Positions 1 through 6,852 of a stretch of DNA of 9,589 bases are shown here, one piece after another. The stretch lies in NCBI GenBank assembly GCA_947476855.1, contig CANJSR010000169.1, positions 1-9,589 of the forward strand, written 5' to 3'. Origin of the DNA: Acetobacteraceae bacterium. Its GTDB lineage: Bacteria > Pseudomonadota > Alphaproteobacteria > Acetobacterales > Acetobacteraceae. Below the pieces are notes generated by a model that saw only the letters and a program-made list of their open reading frames with translations, searched no databases and was not told the origin of the DNA. Positions within the stretch are counted from its first letter, which is position 1, and each line of letters begins with the position of its first letter. The translations under genes and the position numbers were made by a program.

Positions 1-1149
1 GACGACCACCATCCAGGGCGGCGCGTCCCACATCGTCAGGGCGAGGAACCCCACAAGCGCCAGCAGGAAGTCGCGCGGGCTCAGGACGGCGCTGGTCCAG
101 ACCGGATCGTAAAGCGCCATCCCCAGGATGCCGACCACGGCGGCGTTGGCGCCGCGCATCGCCGCCTGCGCGCCCTTGCGGCCGCGCAACTGGTCCCAGA
201 ACGGCAGCATCCCGTAGATCAGCAGCAGGCCCGGCAGGAACACCGCGACCAGCGCGATCCCGGCGCCCAGGAGCCCGTTCGGCGCCGGCCCCATCAGCGC
301 GCCGAGGTAGGAGGCGAAGGTGAACAGCGGACCGGGCACCGCCTGCGCGAGGCCGTAGCCGGCCAGGAAGATCTCGGGCGTGACCCAGCCGGTGTTCACG
401 ACCTCGGCCTGCAACAGCGGCAGCACGACGTGGCCGCCGCCGAACACCAGCGCGCCGGACCGGTAGAAAGCGTCGAACAGCTTCAACGCCTGGTTGCCGG
501 TCACCTGCGCCAGGATGGGCGGCAGCACCAGCAGGGCCGCGAACAGGCCCAGCGAAATCAGGCCTGCGACGCGGGAGACGGGGAAGCGCAGATGCCCGAT
601 CTGGCTATGCGTCTCCACCTTGCAGAACTTGATTCCGGCGATGGCCCCGACCCCGATCGCGGCGATCTGGCCGATCGAACCCGCGACGAAGACCACGATC
701 GCCATGGCCGCCAGCGCGATGCCGGCCCGCGTACGGTCGGGCGTCAGGTTGCGGGCCATGCCCCAGATAGCCTGCCCCACCACCGCCACGGCCACCAGTT
801 TCAACCCGTGCAGGAACCCGTCCGCCACCGGCCCCGTGAAGGCCGCCGCCGCGAGGGCGAAGGCCAGCAGCACCAGGGCCGAGGGCATGGTGAAGGCGAA
901 CCACGCAATGATCCCGCCCAGCAGGCTGTTCCCCCTCAGCACGCCGAGGGAGAAGCCTACCTGGCTCGACGCCGGTCCCGGCATGAACTGGCACAGGGCG
1001 ACCAGGTCGACGTACCCCGCCTCATCCAGCCATTTCCGGCGGACGACGAGTTCGTCCCGGAAATAGCCCAGATGCGCGATCGGCCCGCCGAATGACAGCA
1101 GGCCGAGCTTGAAGAAGGCGCGGAAGACTTCAGAGAGGGAGGGGGGCAA
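1..1149 (-). CDS. chrA: Chromate efflux transporter ChrA (CHR family), 3' end outside window
   Basis: Inner-membrane transporter of the CHR family, whose characterised members export chromate. The reading frame is open without a stop from 1149 to the window edge (383 codons), so only a short C-terminal piece of the usual roughly 400-450 residues is missing. Family motifs are plain: FGGPIAHLGYF (about residues 20-30), CQFMPGPASSQVG (53-65), GALVFGGGHVVLPLL (232-246) and AQAVPGPLFTFASYLGALMG (269-288). They form the two homologous CHR halves separated by a hydrophilic linker near 174-190. The start is taken as TTG at 1149: it gives the normal family N-terminus, PPSLSEVFRAFFKLGLLSFGG, and has AAGG six bases upstream; no ATG fits. 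The gene begins 8 bp after the stop of the 100-aa gene and is probably co-transcribed with the four genes upstream. No chrB regulator is seen. Family assignment is secure; that chromate is the physiological substrate is inferred. Confidence 0.93.
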   Translation of the reverse strand, partial: MPPSLSEVFRAFFKLGLLSFGGPIAHLGYFRDELVVRRKWLDEAGYVDLVALCQFMPGPASSQVGFSLGVLRGNSLLGGIIAWFAFTMPSALVLLAFALAAAAFTGPVADGFLHGLKLVAVAVVGQAIWGMARNLTPDRTRAGIALAAMAIVVFVAGSIGQIAAIGVGAIAGIKFCKVETHSQIGHLRFPVSRVAGLISLGLFAALLVLPPILAQVTGNQALKLFDAFYRSGALVFGGGHVVLPLLQAEVVNTGWVTPEIFLAGYGLAQAVPGPLFTFASYLGALMGPAPNGLLGAGIALVAVFLPGLLLIYGMLPFWDQLRGRKGAQAAMRGANAAVVGILGMALYDPVWTSAVLSPRDFLLALVGFLALTMWDAPPWMVVV

Positions 1150-1155
1150 GGGAGA

Positions 1156-1159
1156 CCTT
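1156..1159 (-). promoter_or_regulatory. Ribosome binding site supporting the TTG start of chrA
   Basis: AAGG on the minus strand overlaps the TAA stop of the preceding 100-aa gene (1158-1160) and lies six bases before the TTG at 1149. The overlap with the upstream stop suggests translational coupling. It is the only ribosome site that yields the family-typical ChrA N-terminus. Confidence 0.55.
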
Positions 1160-1460
1160 ATTTGAACATCGTGTAGCCGATGACTCCGCCCACAGCCGCG
1201 CCGATGGCGCCTATGTATGGGGTTGCCACCGCCGGTCCGACGGTGGGCACGCCCGAGGCCATCGCCGGCACGATCAGCGGCAGGATGAAGAAGGTGACGG
1301 CGGTCCCGACCAGCGCCCCGGCCGCGACGGGCAGGACGTGGGAGAGGACGGGTTCGGGGTCGGGCGCGCTGACCTGTGCCCGGGCCGGTCGCGCCAAGAC
1401 GGGCGCGAGCGACAGGGCGGCCGCGACCGCCAGGGCCGTCGCGGGGGAGATCCGACGCAT
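1158..1460 (-). CDS. Small secreted/hydrophobic protein, 100 aa, function unknown
   Basis: No family recognised. The protein opens with a signal-peptide-like segment (MRRISPATALAVAAALSLAP, cleavage probably after residues ARA near 28), then a Pro/Asp-containing stretch, then two hydrophobic Gly/Ala-rich segments (about 45-69 and 78-97) ending in GGVIGYTMFK. It resembles the 97-aa product of the gene just upstream in length, in the signal peptide, in a Gly-rich hydrophobic core and in the ending (GGVGYYMTR there), so the two look like a diverged tandem duplicate. The ATG at 1460 is 2 bp after the upstream TGA (1463-1465), so translation is probably coupled; no strong Shine-Dalgarno is visible. 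chrA starts 8 bp downstream. Glycine-zipper-like membrane association is inference only. Confidence 0.75.
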   Translation of the reverse strand: MRRISPATALAVAAALSLAPVLARPARAQVSAPDPEPVLSHVLPVAAGALVGTAVTFFILPLIVPAMASGVPTVGPAVATPYIGAIGAAVGGVIGYTMFK

Positions 1461-1462
1461 GC

Positions 1463-1756
1463 TCAACGCGTCATGTAGTAGCCGACGCCGCCAATGACGG
1501 TGCCGACGGCCGCGCCGGGGTTCATCAGGGCGCCGACACTGTTGATCGGGGCCGCGACGAAGGCGCCGGTGGAGACCATCGGCCACACCACAGCGCCCAG
1601 CACGCCGCCGGTGATCGCCCACAGGGCGATCGGCAGACCGGTCGCGACGGCGTTCGACATGTTCATCTGCTGCGCCGCGGCCGGGGTGGACAGGACCGGA
1701 GAAACGGTCACGCCAGCCGCGACGACCATGGCAACCGCGAGGGATCGGCACTTCAT
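1463..1756 (-). CDS. Small secreted/hydrophobic protein, 97 aa, paralogue of its neighbour
   Basis: No family recognised. A signal peptide is clear (MKCRSLAVAMVVAAGVTVSP..., likely cleavage after the AAA near residue 28). The mature part is only about 68 residues, with hydrophobic Gly/Ala-rich segments (39-58, 65-92) and the ending GTVIGGVGYYMTR. The start is ATG 1756, backed by AGGAG at 1765-1769 with 8-bp spacing. It lies 31 bp after the stop of the 386-aa gene and 2 bp before the start of its 100-aa paralogue, inside the five-gene minus-strand block. The repeated GxxxG/GGxxG spacing would suit a helix hairpin in a membrane, but that is inference. The open frame continues upstream, but the N-terminus of that extension is antisense-frame noise and lacks a ribosome site. 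Confidence 0.77.
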   Translation of the reverse strand: MKCRSLAVAMVVAAGVTVSPVLSTPAAAQQMNMSNAVATGLPIALWAITGGVLGAVVWPMVSTGAFVAAPINSVGALMNPGAAVGTVIGGVGYYMTR

Positions 1757-1787
1757 GGACAGAACTCCTGGAGAGGGACGGGCGGCG

Positions 1788-2948
1788 TCAGATGTCGACG
1801 CCGATATACTTGAAGTCGACGACGCGGGCGGCGTCGGTGCGCGGGATACCCTTGTACTTCGCCCAGCCAAGCTCATGCAGGTAGAACTTGGCGCTGTTGA
1901 TGGTGATCTGCAGCACTTCCAGCGCGCCGGTCGCCACGTAGTTCCCCGTCCAGTAGTAGTCGACGAAGATGTGGGAGATCGACACGATGATGCGGTAGGA
2001 CAGCGCCTTGACCGCGGTGACGGTCGCGAGGTCGGGCGCGTTGCTGCTCGCCCCCAGGCCATGTTCCTTGAGCGAGCGGGCCTGGGCGTCGAACTCCTGC
2101 TGGGTGATGGCGCCGCCCTGGCGCAGCAGTTCCAGTTCCGCGAGCCGGCGGGAGACGACATCGACCACGGCGTTGGCCTTGGCGGCTTCCGGCATGGCGA
2201 CGGGGTCTTCCGTCAGGACGCGGTTCTTCAGGCCGGCATCGACGACGCCGCTGTAGCCGACGGCCCAGTCGCTGACGGCGCGGGCGAAGGTCTCGCGGGT
2301 CTTGTCCTGGTCCAGCCGGTAGGCCATCCAGGCGGAGTCCTTCCAGCGATCGGCGGCTTCGACGCCGATGCCGCGGGTTTCGCCGGCGAAGTGATAGCGG
2401 ACATCCAGCACGTCGGTGCGGTTGGCCGAGCGGAAGCCGGCGGTCAGCATCATGCGCGGGACGACCAGGCGGTTCTGCGCCGCGAAGTCGCGCGCGCGCC
2501 GCCACATCGGCGTGGTATCGCGCGCCATCAGCGTATGGGTCACGAAATAGCACGACCCGTCCCAGCCGGCGCGGTAGCGGATGACGGCCAGCACCAGGTC
2601 ATTGCGGGCGCAGGCGGCGGTCATGCCCCAGCCGTCCAGGGTGGGCAGGACGTTGGCGTTCACCTCCAGCACGGTGTCGAGCTTGCCATCGACCACGCGG
2701 AACAGGATGACCGTGCGGAGGTAGCCATAGGCCCCCAGGCTGGTGTCGTTCCATTCGCTGGCGCCATCGGCGGCGACGGTCCAGGCGCCGATCGGCAGTG
2801 TCAGGCGCTTGCCGTCGATCCGCAGCGTACGTTCAACCGTGCTGCCGATCCGGAGCGGGCCCTGCGCGAAGGCGGGTGCCAGGACCGAGACGGCGAGCAG
2901 TGCCGCCAGGGCCAGGAACATCCTGGGGAAGAAGGACCGGATGGTCAT
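1788..2948 (-). CDS. Exported protein with SHOCT-like segment and C-terminal DUF2061 domain, 386 aa
   Basis: Function unknown. Layout seen in the translation: signal peptide 1-29 (MTIRSFFPRMFLALAALLAV..., AFAQ cleavage region); an unrecognised domain about 30-255 with GAWTVA (54-59), LEVNAN (94-99), GWG (106-108), cysteines at 113 and 133, and LTAGFR (168-173); a SHOCT-like helix pair 267-292 (LAELELLRQGGAITQQEF); then 311-366 matching DUF2061, with the KALSYRI opening, a TG turn and the FYLHELGW ending. The last 15 residues (RVVDFKYIGVDI) are also conserved in the paralogue upstream. Start ATG 2948 has AAGGAG at 2957-2962 (8-bp spacing) and overlaps the upstream TGA as ATGA, implying translational coupling. 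DUF2061 domains are small predicted membrane domains of unknown role, so this is probably an envelope protein anchored at its C-terminus. Domain names come from motif resemblance, not from a search. Confidence 0.82.
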   Translation of the reverse strand: MTIRSFFPRMFLALAALLAVSVLAPAFAQGPLRIGSTVERTLRIDGKRLTLPIGAWTVAADGASEWNDTSLGAYGYLRTVILFRVVDGKLDTVLEVNANVLPTLDGWGMTAACARNDLVLAVIRYRAGWDGSCYFVTHTLMARDTTPMWRRARDFAAQNRLVVPRMMLTAGFRSANRTDVLDVRYHFAGETRGIGVEAADRWKDSAWMAYRLDQDKTRETFARAVSDWAVGYSGVVDAGLKNRVLTEDPVAMPEAAKANAVVDVVSRRLAELELLRQGGAITQQEFDAQARSLKEHGLGASSNAPDLATVTAVKALSYRIIVSISHIFVDYYWTGNYVATGALEVLQITINSAKFYLHELGWAKYKGIPRTDAARVVDFKYIGVDI

Positions 2949-4099
2949 GCCTTCGGCTCCTTCCCGTTGCCCGTACCGTTGTCACCGACATAGACGAAGT
3001 CGATCACACGCTCGGAATCATGGGTGTTCAGCTTGGCGTAGTAGTTGTCCCAGTACTGGTCGTTCAGCACGAACCAGACCGAGTCGGTGGCGTTCAGCGT
3101 CAGCGCGATGCCCCAGGAGACATAGCTGCTGGCGGTCACGACATAGGCGATGCCGTAATCCACGAAGGTGCCGAAGGAGCGGAAGGAGATGTTCTTCTGC
3201 ACCGCGTTCGACAGCAGGGCCGTGTTGGGCTTGAACTCCGGCGCTTCCTTGCGGGCGATCTCGGCCTGCGCTTCGTAGGTTTCCTTGCTGATCCGGCCTT
3301 CGCCATACAGGCGGCGCAGATCGGCGAGCTTCGCGTCCTCGAACGCCGAGACCGATCCGGCGACGCGCGGCAGCGGGCCGGGGGCGTCGGTGATCTGGTT
3401 GCGGAGGCCACGCTGGACCCAGGCGTCGAAGCCGGTGGCCCAGGCGGCGACGGCCTGCGTGGCGCCCTGGCGCAGCGGGTCGTTCTTGATCGCGGCGGGC
3501 GCCCAGTCGGCCGGGTCGACCAGGCGACCGGCGTCCGGCCCCAGAAGCTCGGTCGGGTTCAGATGGAAGCGCGCGTCGACGATGTCCTGGCGGTCACTGA
3601 CGCGGAAGCCTGCGGTGAGCCACACCTTCGGCAGGGTCAGCTTGCCCTGCTTGGCCTGTGCGCGAGCCTGTTCCCAGGCGCCGGGGCCGGCGGTGTCGGC
3701 ATCGAAGCGGGTGGCGCGCACGAACTGGCACGAGGTTTCCCACCCGGTCTTGTAGCGGGTGATCAGCAGCAGCGCCTGGCTGTCTTCCGTGCAGGCACGG
3801 GTGCGGCCCCAGCCATTGTTCACGGGGATCGTGTTGCCGTTCACTTCCAGCACCGCCTGGACGGTGTTGTCGCGCACCAGGAACAGGATCGCGCTTTGAA
3901 TGGTGCCGAAGGCGCCGATATCGGCGTTGCGGAACGCCTGGGTGCCGACGCCGGCGACGGTCCAGGTGCCGGTCGGCAGCGGGATCTGCTTGGAGCCAAA
4001 GGCGAACTGGCCGGTGACCTTGTCACCCACGGCCTGGGCGACTGCGGGGGAAGCGGCGGCGATCGCCAACCCCATGGAGAGAATCGCGCCGGCGATCAT
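2945..4099 (-). CDS. Exported protein paralogous to the 386-aa neighbour, degenerate DUF2061 end, 384 aa
   Basis: First gene of the minus-strand block, function unknown. Signal peptide 1-22 (MIAGAILSMGLAIAAASPAV..., AQA cleavage region); it lacks N-terminal positive charge. It aligns with the 386-aa protein along its whole length: GTWTVA (44-49), LEVNGN (84-89), NNGWG (94-98), cysteines at 103 and 124, LTAGFR (161-166), a SHOCT-like pair (258-283, LADLRRLYGEGRISKETYEA), a C-terminal segment 299-355 and RVIDFVYVG (364-372). The C-terminal segment keeps the spacing of DUF2061 but has lost most signature residues, including the YLHE motif. Start chosen at ATG 4099 because GGAGG at 4107-4111 precedes it by 7 bp and the signal peptide begins there; a longer frame from 4213 would place 38 unlike residues before the signal peptide. 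Identity of the two genes as tandem duplicates is seen directly; their role is not known. Confidence 0.82.
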   Translation of the reverse strand: MIAGAILSMGLAIAAASPAVAQAVGDKVTGQFAFGSKQIPLPTGTWTVAGVGTQAFRNADIGAFGTIQSAILFLVRDNTVQAVLEVNGNTIPVNNGWGRTRACTEDSQALLLITRYKTGWETSCQFVRATRFDADTAGPGAWEQARAQAKQGKLTLPKVWLTAGFRVSDRQDIVDARFHLNPTELLGPDAGRLVDPADWAPAAIKNDPLRQGATQAVAAWATGFDAWVQRGLRNQITDAPGPLPRVAGSVSAFEDAKLADLRRLYGEGRISKETYEAQAEIARKEAPEFKPNTALLSNAVQKNISFRSFGTFVDYGIAYVVTASSYVSWGIALTLNATDSVWFVLNDQYWDNYYAKLNTHDSERVIDFVYVGDNGTGNGKEPKA

Positions 4100-4106
4100 C
4101 CGGCGG

Positions 4107-4111
4107 CCTCC
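4107..4111 (-). promoter_or_regulatory. Shine-Dalgarno deciding the start of the 384-aa gene
   Basis: GGAGG on the minus strand, seven bases before ATG 4099. It favours this start over the in-frame upstream ATGs at 4171 and 4213. Confidence 0.75.
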
Positions 4112-4155
4112 GCGCGGGCCGCGGGGTAAGCACCCCTGACGGTCCCGGTGTTCGG

Positions 4156-4175
4156 GTACGGTTCCGTACATTATG
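4156..4175 (-). promoter_or_regulatory. Putative -10 box and overlapping operator palindrome for the leftward operon
   Basis: Minus-strand CATAAT (plus 4170-4175) matches five of six bases of the sigma-70 -10 consensus, about 70 bp before ATG 4099. No good -35 sits 16-18 bp further upstream, so an activator may be required. Immediately downstream, where transcription would start, lies the perfect inverted repeat GTACGG-TT-CCGTAC (4156-4169). A repressor bound there would cover the start point. The promoter and its regulator are inferred. Confidence 0.4.
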
Positions 4176-4193
4176 TCTTCTATCCCCACGGTC

Positions 4194-4205
4194 TCGGCTA
4201 GCCGA
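4194..4205. repeat. Perfect 12-bp palindrome in the divergent spacer
   Basis: TCGGCTAGCCGA reads the same on both strands. It lies where the -35 region or an activator site of the leftward promoter would be expected. It could be a protein binding site or chance in GC-rich DNA. Confidence 0.4.
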
Positions 4206-4380
4206 ATAACCATGCACGTCTACAGGCCCCACGTGCACGTACGGCATGAGCGACAGAGTGCCTGATCCCTCGGATGCTCGCAATCACAGATTGTCGCCGA
4301 TGGACACACGAACCGTGAATCATTCGAGAAAAACCGTGATCGTAACGCAGACCATCGGCGGCGGGTCCGGCCATGGCCAT

Positions 4381-4467
4381 CCGGCGCGATACGCCAGACG
4401 AGACGCACCCCGGCGCGATACGCCAGACGAGACGCACCCCGGCGCGATGCGCCAAACGAGACGCACC
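4381..4467. repeat. 29-bp tandem repeat, three head-to-tail copies
   Basis: Copies at 4381-4409 and 4410-4438 are identical (start CCGGCGCGATACGCCAGACG). The third, 4439-4467, differs by two substitutions (A to G and G to A). Each unit contains GGCG/CGCC arms around a 5-nt centre; in the third copy the substitution lengthens the arms to GGCGC/GCGCC around a 3-nt loop. The array ends 69 bp before the aldolase ATG. There are no spacers, so it is not a CRISPR array. It could be a regulator-binding array, an RNA structure element in a long leader, or a simple slippage-prone minisatellite. Confidence 0.9.
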
Positions 4468-4469
4468 AC

Positions 4470-4498
4470 GTGACACCGGCGACGCTCTGGGTTAGGAC
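4470..4498 (+). promoter_or_regulatory. Weak candidate promoter for the aldolase operon
   Basis: GTGACA (4470-4475, five of six bases of TTGACA), a 17-bp spacer, then TAGGAC (4493-4498, three of six bases of TATAAT). Transcription would begin near 4505, giving a leader of about 30 nt. The -10 is poor, so this is a tentative call. It directly abuts the third copy of the 29-bp tandem repeat. Confidence 0.25.
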
Positions 4499-4535
4499 GA
4501 GCGCCGGAAATGTCCTCCAGGAAAGGCTCGGACCC

Positions 4536-5450
<915 letters not shown>

Positions 5451-5453
5451 GCC

Positions 5454-6113
5454 ATGGCCACGATGGACAGCGGCGGCAAGGATCGCTGCCGCGTCTACCT
5501 GATCACGCCGGAACGCTTCGATCCCGCGCCGTTCGCCAAATTGATGGCGGCGGCGCTGGATGGCGGCGACGTGGCGGCGGTGCAGCTTCGCATCAAGAAC
5601 GAAACCGATGACGCCTGGAAACGGGCGATCGACGCGCTGCGGCCGGTGTGCCAGGCACGCGGCGTGGCGTTCCTGCTGAACGACCGCGCCGACCTGGTCG
5701 TGCAGACCGGCTGCGACGGCGCTCATGTGGGCCAGGACGACATGCCGGCCCGCGAAGCCCGCCGGATCATGGGTCCCGACCTGACCCTCGGCGTCACCTG
5801 CAAGGGCAGCCGGGATCTCGCGATGCAGGCGGGGGAAGACGGGGCCGACTATGTCGCCTTCGGGGCCTTCTTTCCCTCCACGACGAAGGAGGTGAAGAAC
5901 CTCCTGGACCCCGAGATCCTGCAATGGTGGTCCGACCTGATGGAGCTGCCATCCTGCGCGATCGGCGGCATCACGCCGGAAAACTGTGGGCCGCTGGTCC
6001 GCGCGGGGACGGATTTCCTGGCAGTGGTCGGCTGCGTGTGGAACCATCCCGATGGTCCCGGCGCCGGGGTCAAGGCGCTGAACGCGGCGATCGACGCGGC
6101 CGGCGGCGGATAG
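5454..6113 (+). CDS. thiE: Thiamine-phosphate synthase
   Basis: Joins the hydroxymethylpyrimidine and thiazole moieties into thiamine phosphate, in the cytosol. The 219-aa TIM-barrel protein shows QLRIK (44-48, for the usual Q-R-K diphosphate motif), LLNDRADLV (74-82), GAHVGQDD (89-96), GADYVAFGAFFPSTTK (130-145) and CAIGGIT (168-174). The segment usually written G-x-S-x-H-s reads GVTCKGSRD (113-121), a departure from the common form; the strings around it (AMQAGEDGADYVAFGAFF) resemble the alphaproteobacterial ThiE branch. Start ATG 5454 lies 3 bp after the aldolase stop; ATG 5463 is an in-frame alternative, and neither has a strong Shine-Dalgarno, as expected for a coupled downstream gene. 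A TenI-like role cannot be ruled out from sequence alone, but the complete set of substrate motifs favours ThiE. Confidence 0.88.
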   Translation: MATMDSGGKDRCRVYLITPERFDPAPFAKLMAAALDGGDVAAVQLRIKNETDDAWKRAIDALRPVCQARGVAFLLNDRADLVVQTGCDGAHVGQDDMPAREARRIMGPDLTLGVTCKGSRDLAMQAGEDGADYVAFGAFFPSTTKEVKNLLDPEILQWWSDLMELPSCAIGGITPENCGPLVRAGTDFLAVVGCVWNHPDGPGAGVKALNAAIDAAGGG

Positions 6114-6139
6114 GACGCCGGACCAGCAGGAGGCACCCG

Positions 6140-6835
6140 ATGCTCACCCGTCGCATGCTTCCCGCTTTGGTCCCCGCCGCCCTGCTGCTGACCCGCCCGG
6201 CCCGGTCCGGCCCTCCGACTTCGCTGCAACTCGTGCTGGCCGTCGATGCGTCGGGCAGCGTCAATATGCCGCGCTTTGTCCTGCAGAAGGACGGCTACGC
6301 CGCCGCTTTCCGCGATCCCGCCGTGCAGTCGGCCATCGGCAACACCGTCACCCGGTCGATCGCGGTGATGATGCTGCAATGGACCGGCCCCTCGATGCAG
6401 ACCATCGCGGTCGACTGGACGCTGGTGGACGGCCCCCCGGCCGCCGCGGCCTTCGCCGCCGCGATCGACGCCGCCCCGCGGGAGCTGTTCGGTGGCGGCA
6501 CATCCATCAGCGGAGCCATCGACTTCTCGGCCAACCAGTTCCCCCGCTGCCCCTTCCCGGCGGAGCGGCGGACGATCGACATATCCGGCGACGGCGTGAA
6601 CAACCGCGGCAGACGGACGGAACTGGCCCGGGACCAGGCGGTGGCGGCGGGCCTGGTGATCAACGGCCTGCCGATCCTGGAACTGGAGCCCTGGCTGGAC
6701 ACCTACTACCGCGACCACGTGATCGGCGGGGACGGCTCCTTCCTGATCGCCGCCGCCACGTTCGAGGAATTCGCCCGCGCCATCCGCCGCAAGCTGATCA
6801 CCGAAATCGCCGGATCGCGCCCCGCATTCGGCTGA
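6140..6835 (+). CDS. DUF1194 family protein, VWA-like with MIDAS motif
   Basis: Function unknown. The 231-residue product starts with a signal-peptide-like segment (MLTRRMLPALVPAALLLTRP) and then a von Willebrand A-like fold: LVLAVDASGSV (31-41, the DxSxS part of a metal-ion-dependent adhesion site at Asp36/Ser38/Ser40), GGGTSISGAIDF (118-129, Thr121) and ISGDGVNN (148-155, Asp151). All metal-site positions are present, so binding of a divalent ion is likely. This layout is that of DUF1194 proteins. The start is ATG 6140 with AGGAGG at 6128-6133 (6-bp spacing), the strongest ribosome site in this cluster. It lies 26 bp after thiE and 17 bp before the VOC gene. A link to thiamine or sugar metabolism is not implied by the family; co-transcription may be incidental. 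Probable location: periplasm. Confidence 0.85.
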   Translation: MLTRRMLPALVPAALLLTRPARSGPPTSLQLVLAVDASGSVNMPRFVLQKDGYAAAFRDPAVQSAIGNTVTRSIAVMMLQWTGPSMQTIAVDWTLVDGPPAAAAFAAAIDAAPRELFGGGTSISGAIDFSANQFPRCPFPAERRTIDISGDGVNNRGRRTELARDQAVAAGLVINGLPILELEPWLDTYYRDHVIGGDGSFLIAAATFEEFARAIRRKLITEIAGSRPAFG

Positions 6836-6852
6836 ACACAGGAGAACCCGCC

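Larger units (their letters stand above)
4100..4535. other. Divergent intergenic region without a convincing gene
   Basis: A 436-bp spacer between the leftward 384-aa gene and the rightward aldolase gene. It holds the inverted repeats at 4156-4169, 4194-4205 and 4231-4240, the direct repeat pairs TGCACGT (4213 and 4234) and AACCGTGA (4311 and 4332), each offset by 21 bp, and the 29-bp tandem repeat 4381-4467. Short open frames cross it on both strands (for example plus 4246-4473), but they lack ribosome sites, run through the tandem repeat out of phase with its 29-bp period, and give low-complexity Arg-rich translations. I see no tRNA or recognisable riboswitch. Confidence 0.6.

Noticed and set aside
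430..1095. Plus-strand open frame of 221 codons
   Set aside because: Antisense to chrA, whose motifs are unmistakable; the translation is Arg/Gln/His-rich and low-complexity, as expected for a shadow frame in GC-rich DNA.
1494..2993. Plus-strand open frame of 499 codons
   Set aside because: Antisense to the 97-aa and 386-aa genes, which have signal peptides, ribosome sites and a paralogue; the plus frame has no motif.
2798..4129. Plus-strand open frame of 443 codons
   Set aside because: Antisense shadow of the 384-aa gene; Gly/Asp/Arg-rich without domains.
4100..4213. N-terminal extension of the 384-aa gene to an ATG at 4213
   Set aside because: It would place 38 unrelated residues before a signal peptide; the GGAGG at 4107-4111 fits ATG 4099, and the predicted transcript start lies inside the extension.
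4381..4467. Possible CRISPR array
   Set aside because: The units abut with no spacers, there are only three, and no cas gene is nearby.
4246..4473. Small plus-strand open frame of 75 codons in the spacer
   Set aside because: No ribosome site; it passes through the 29-bp repeat whose period is not a multiple of three, so repeated DNA would encode unrelated peptides.
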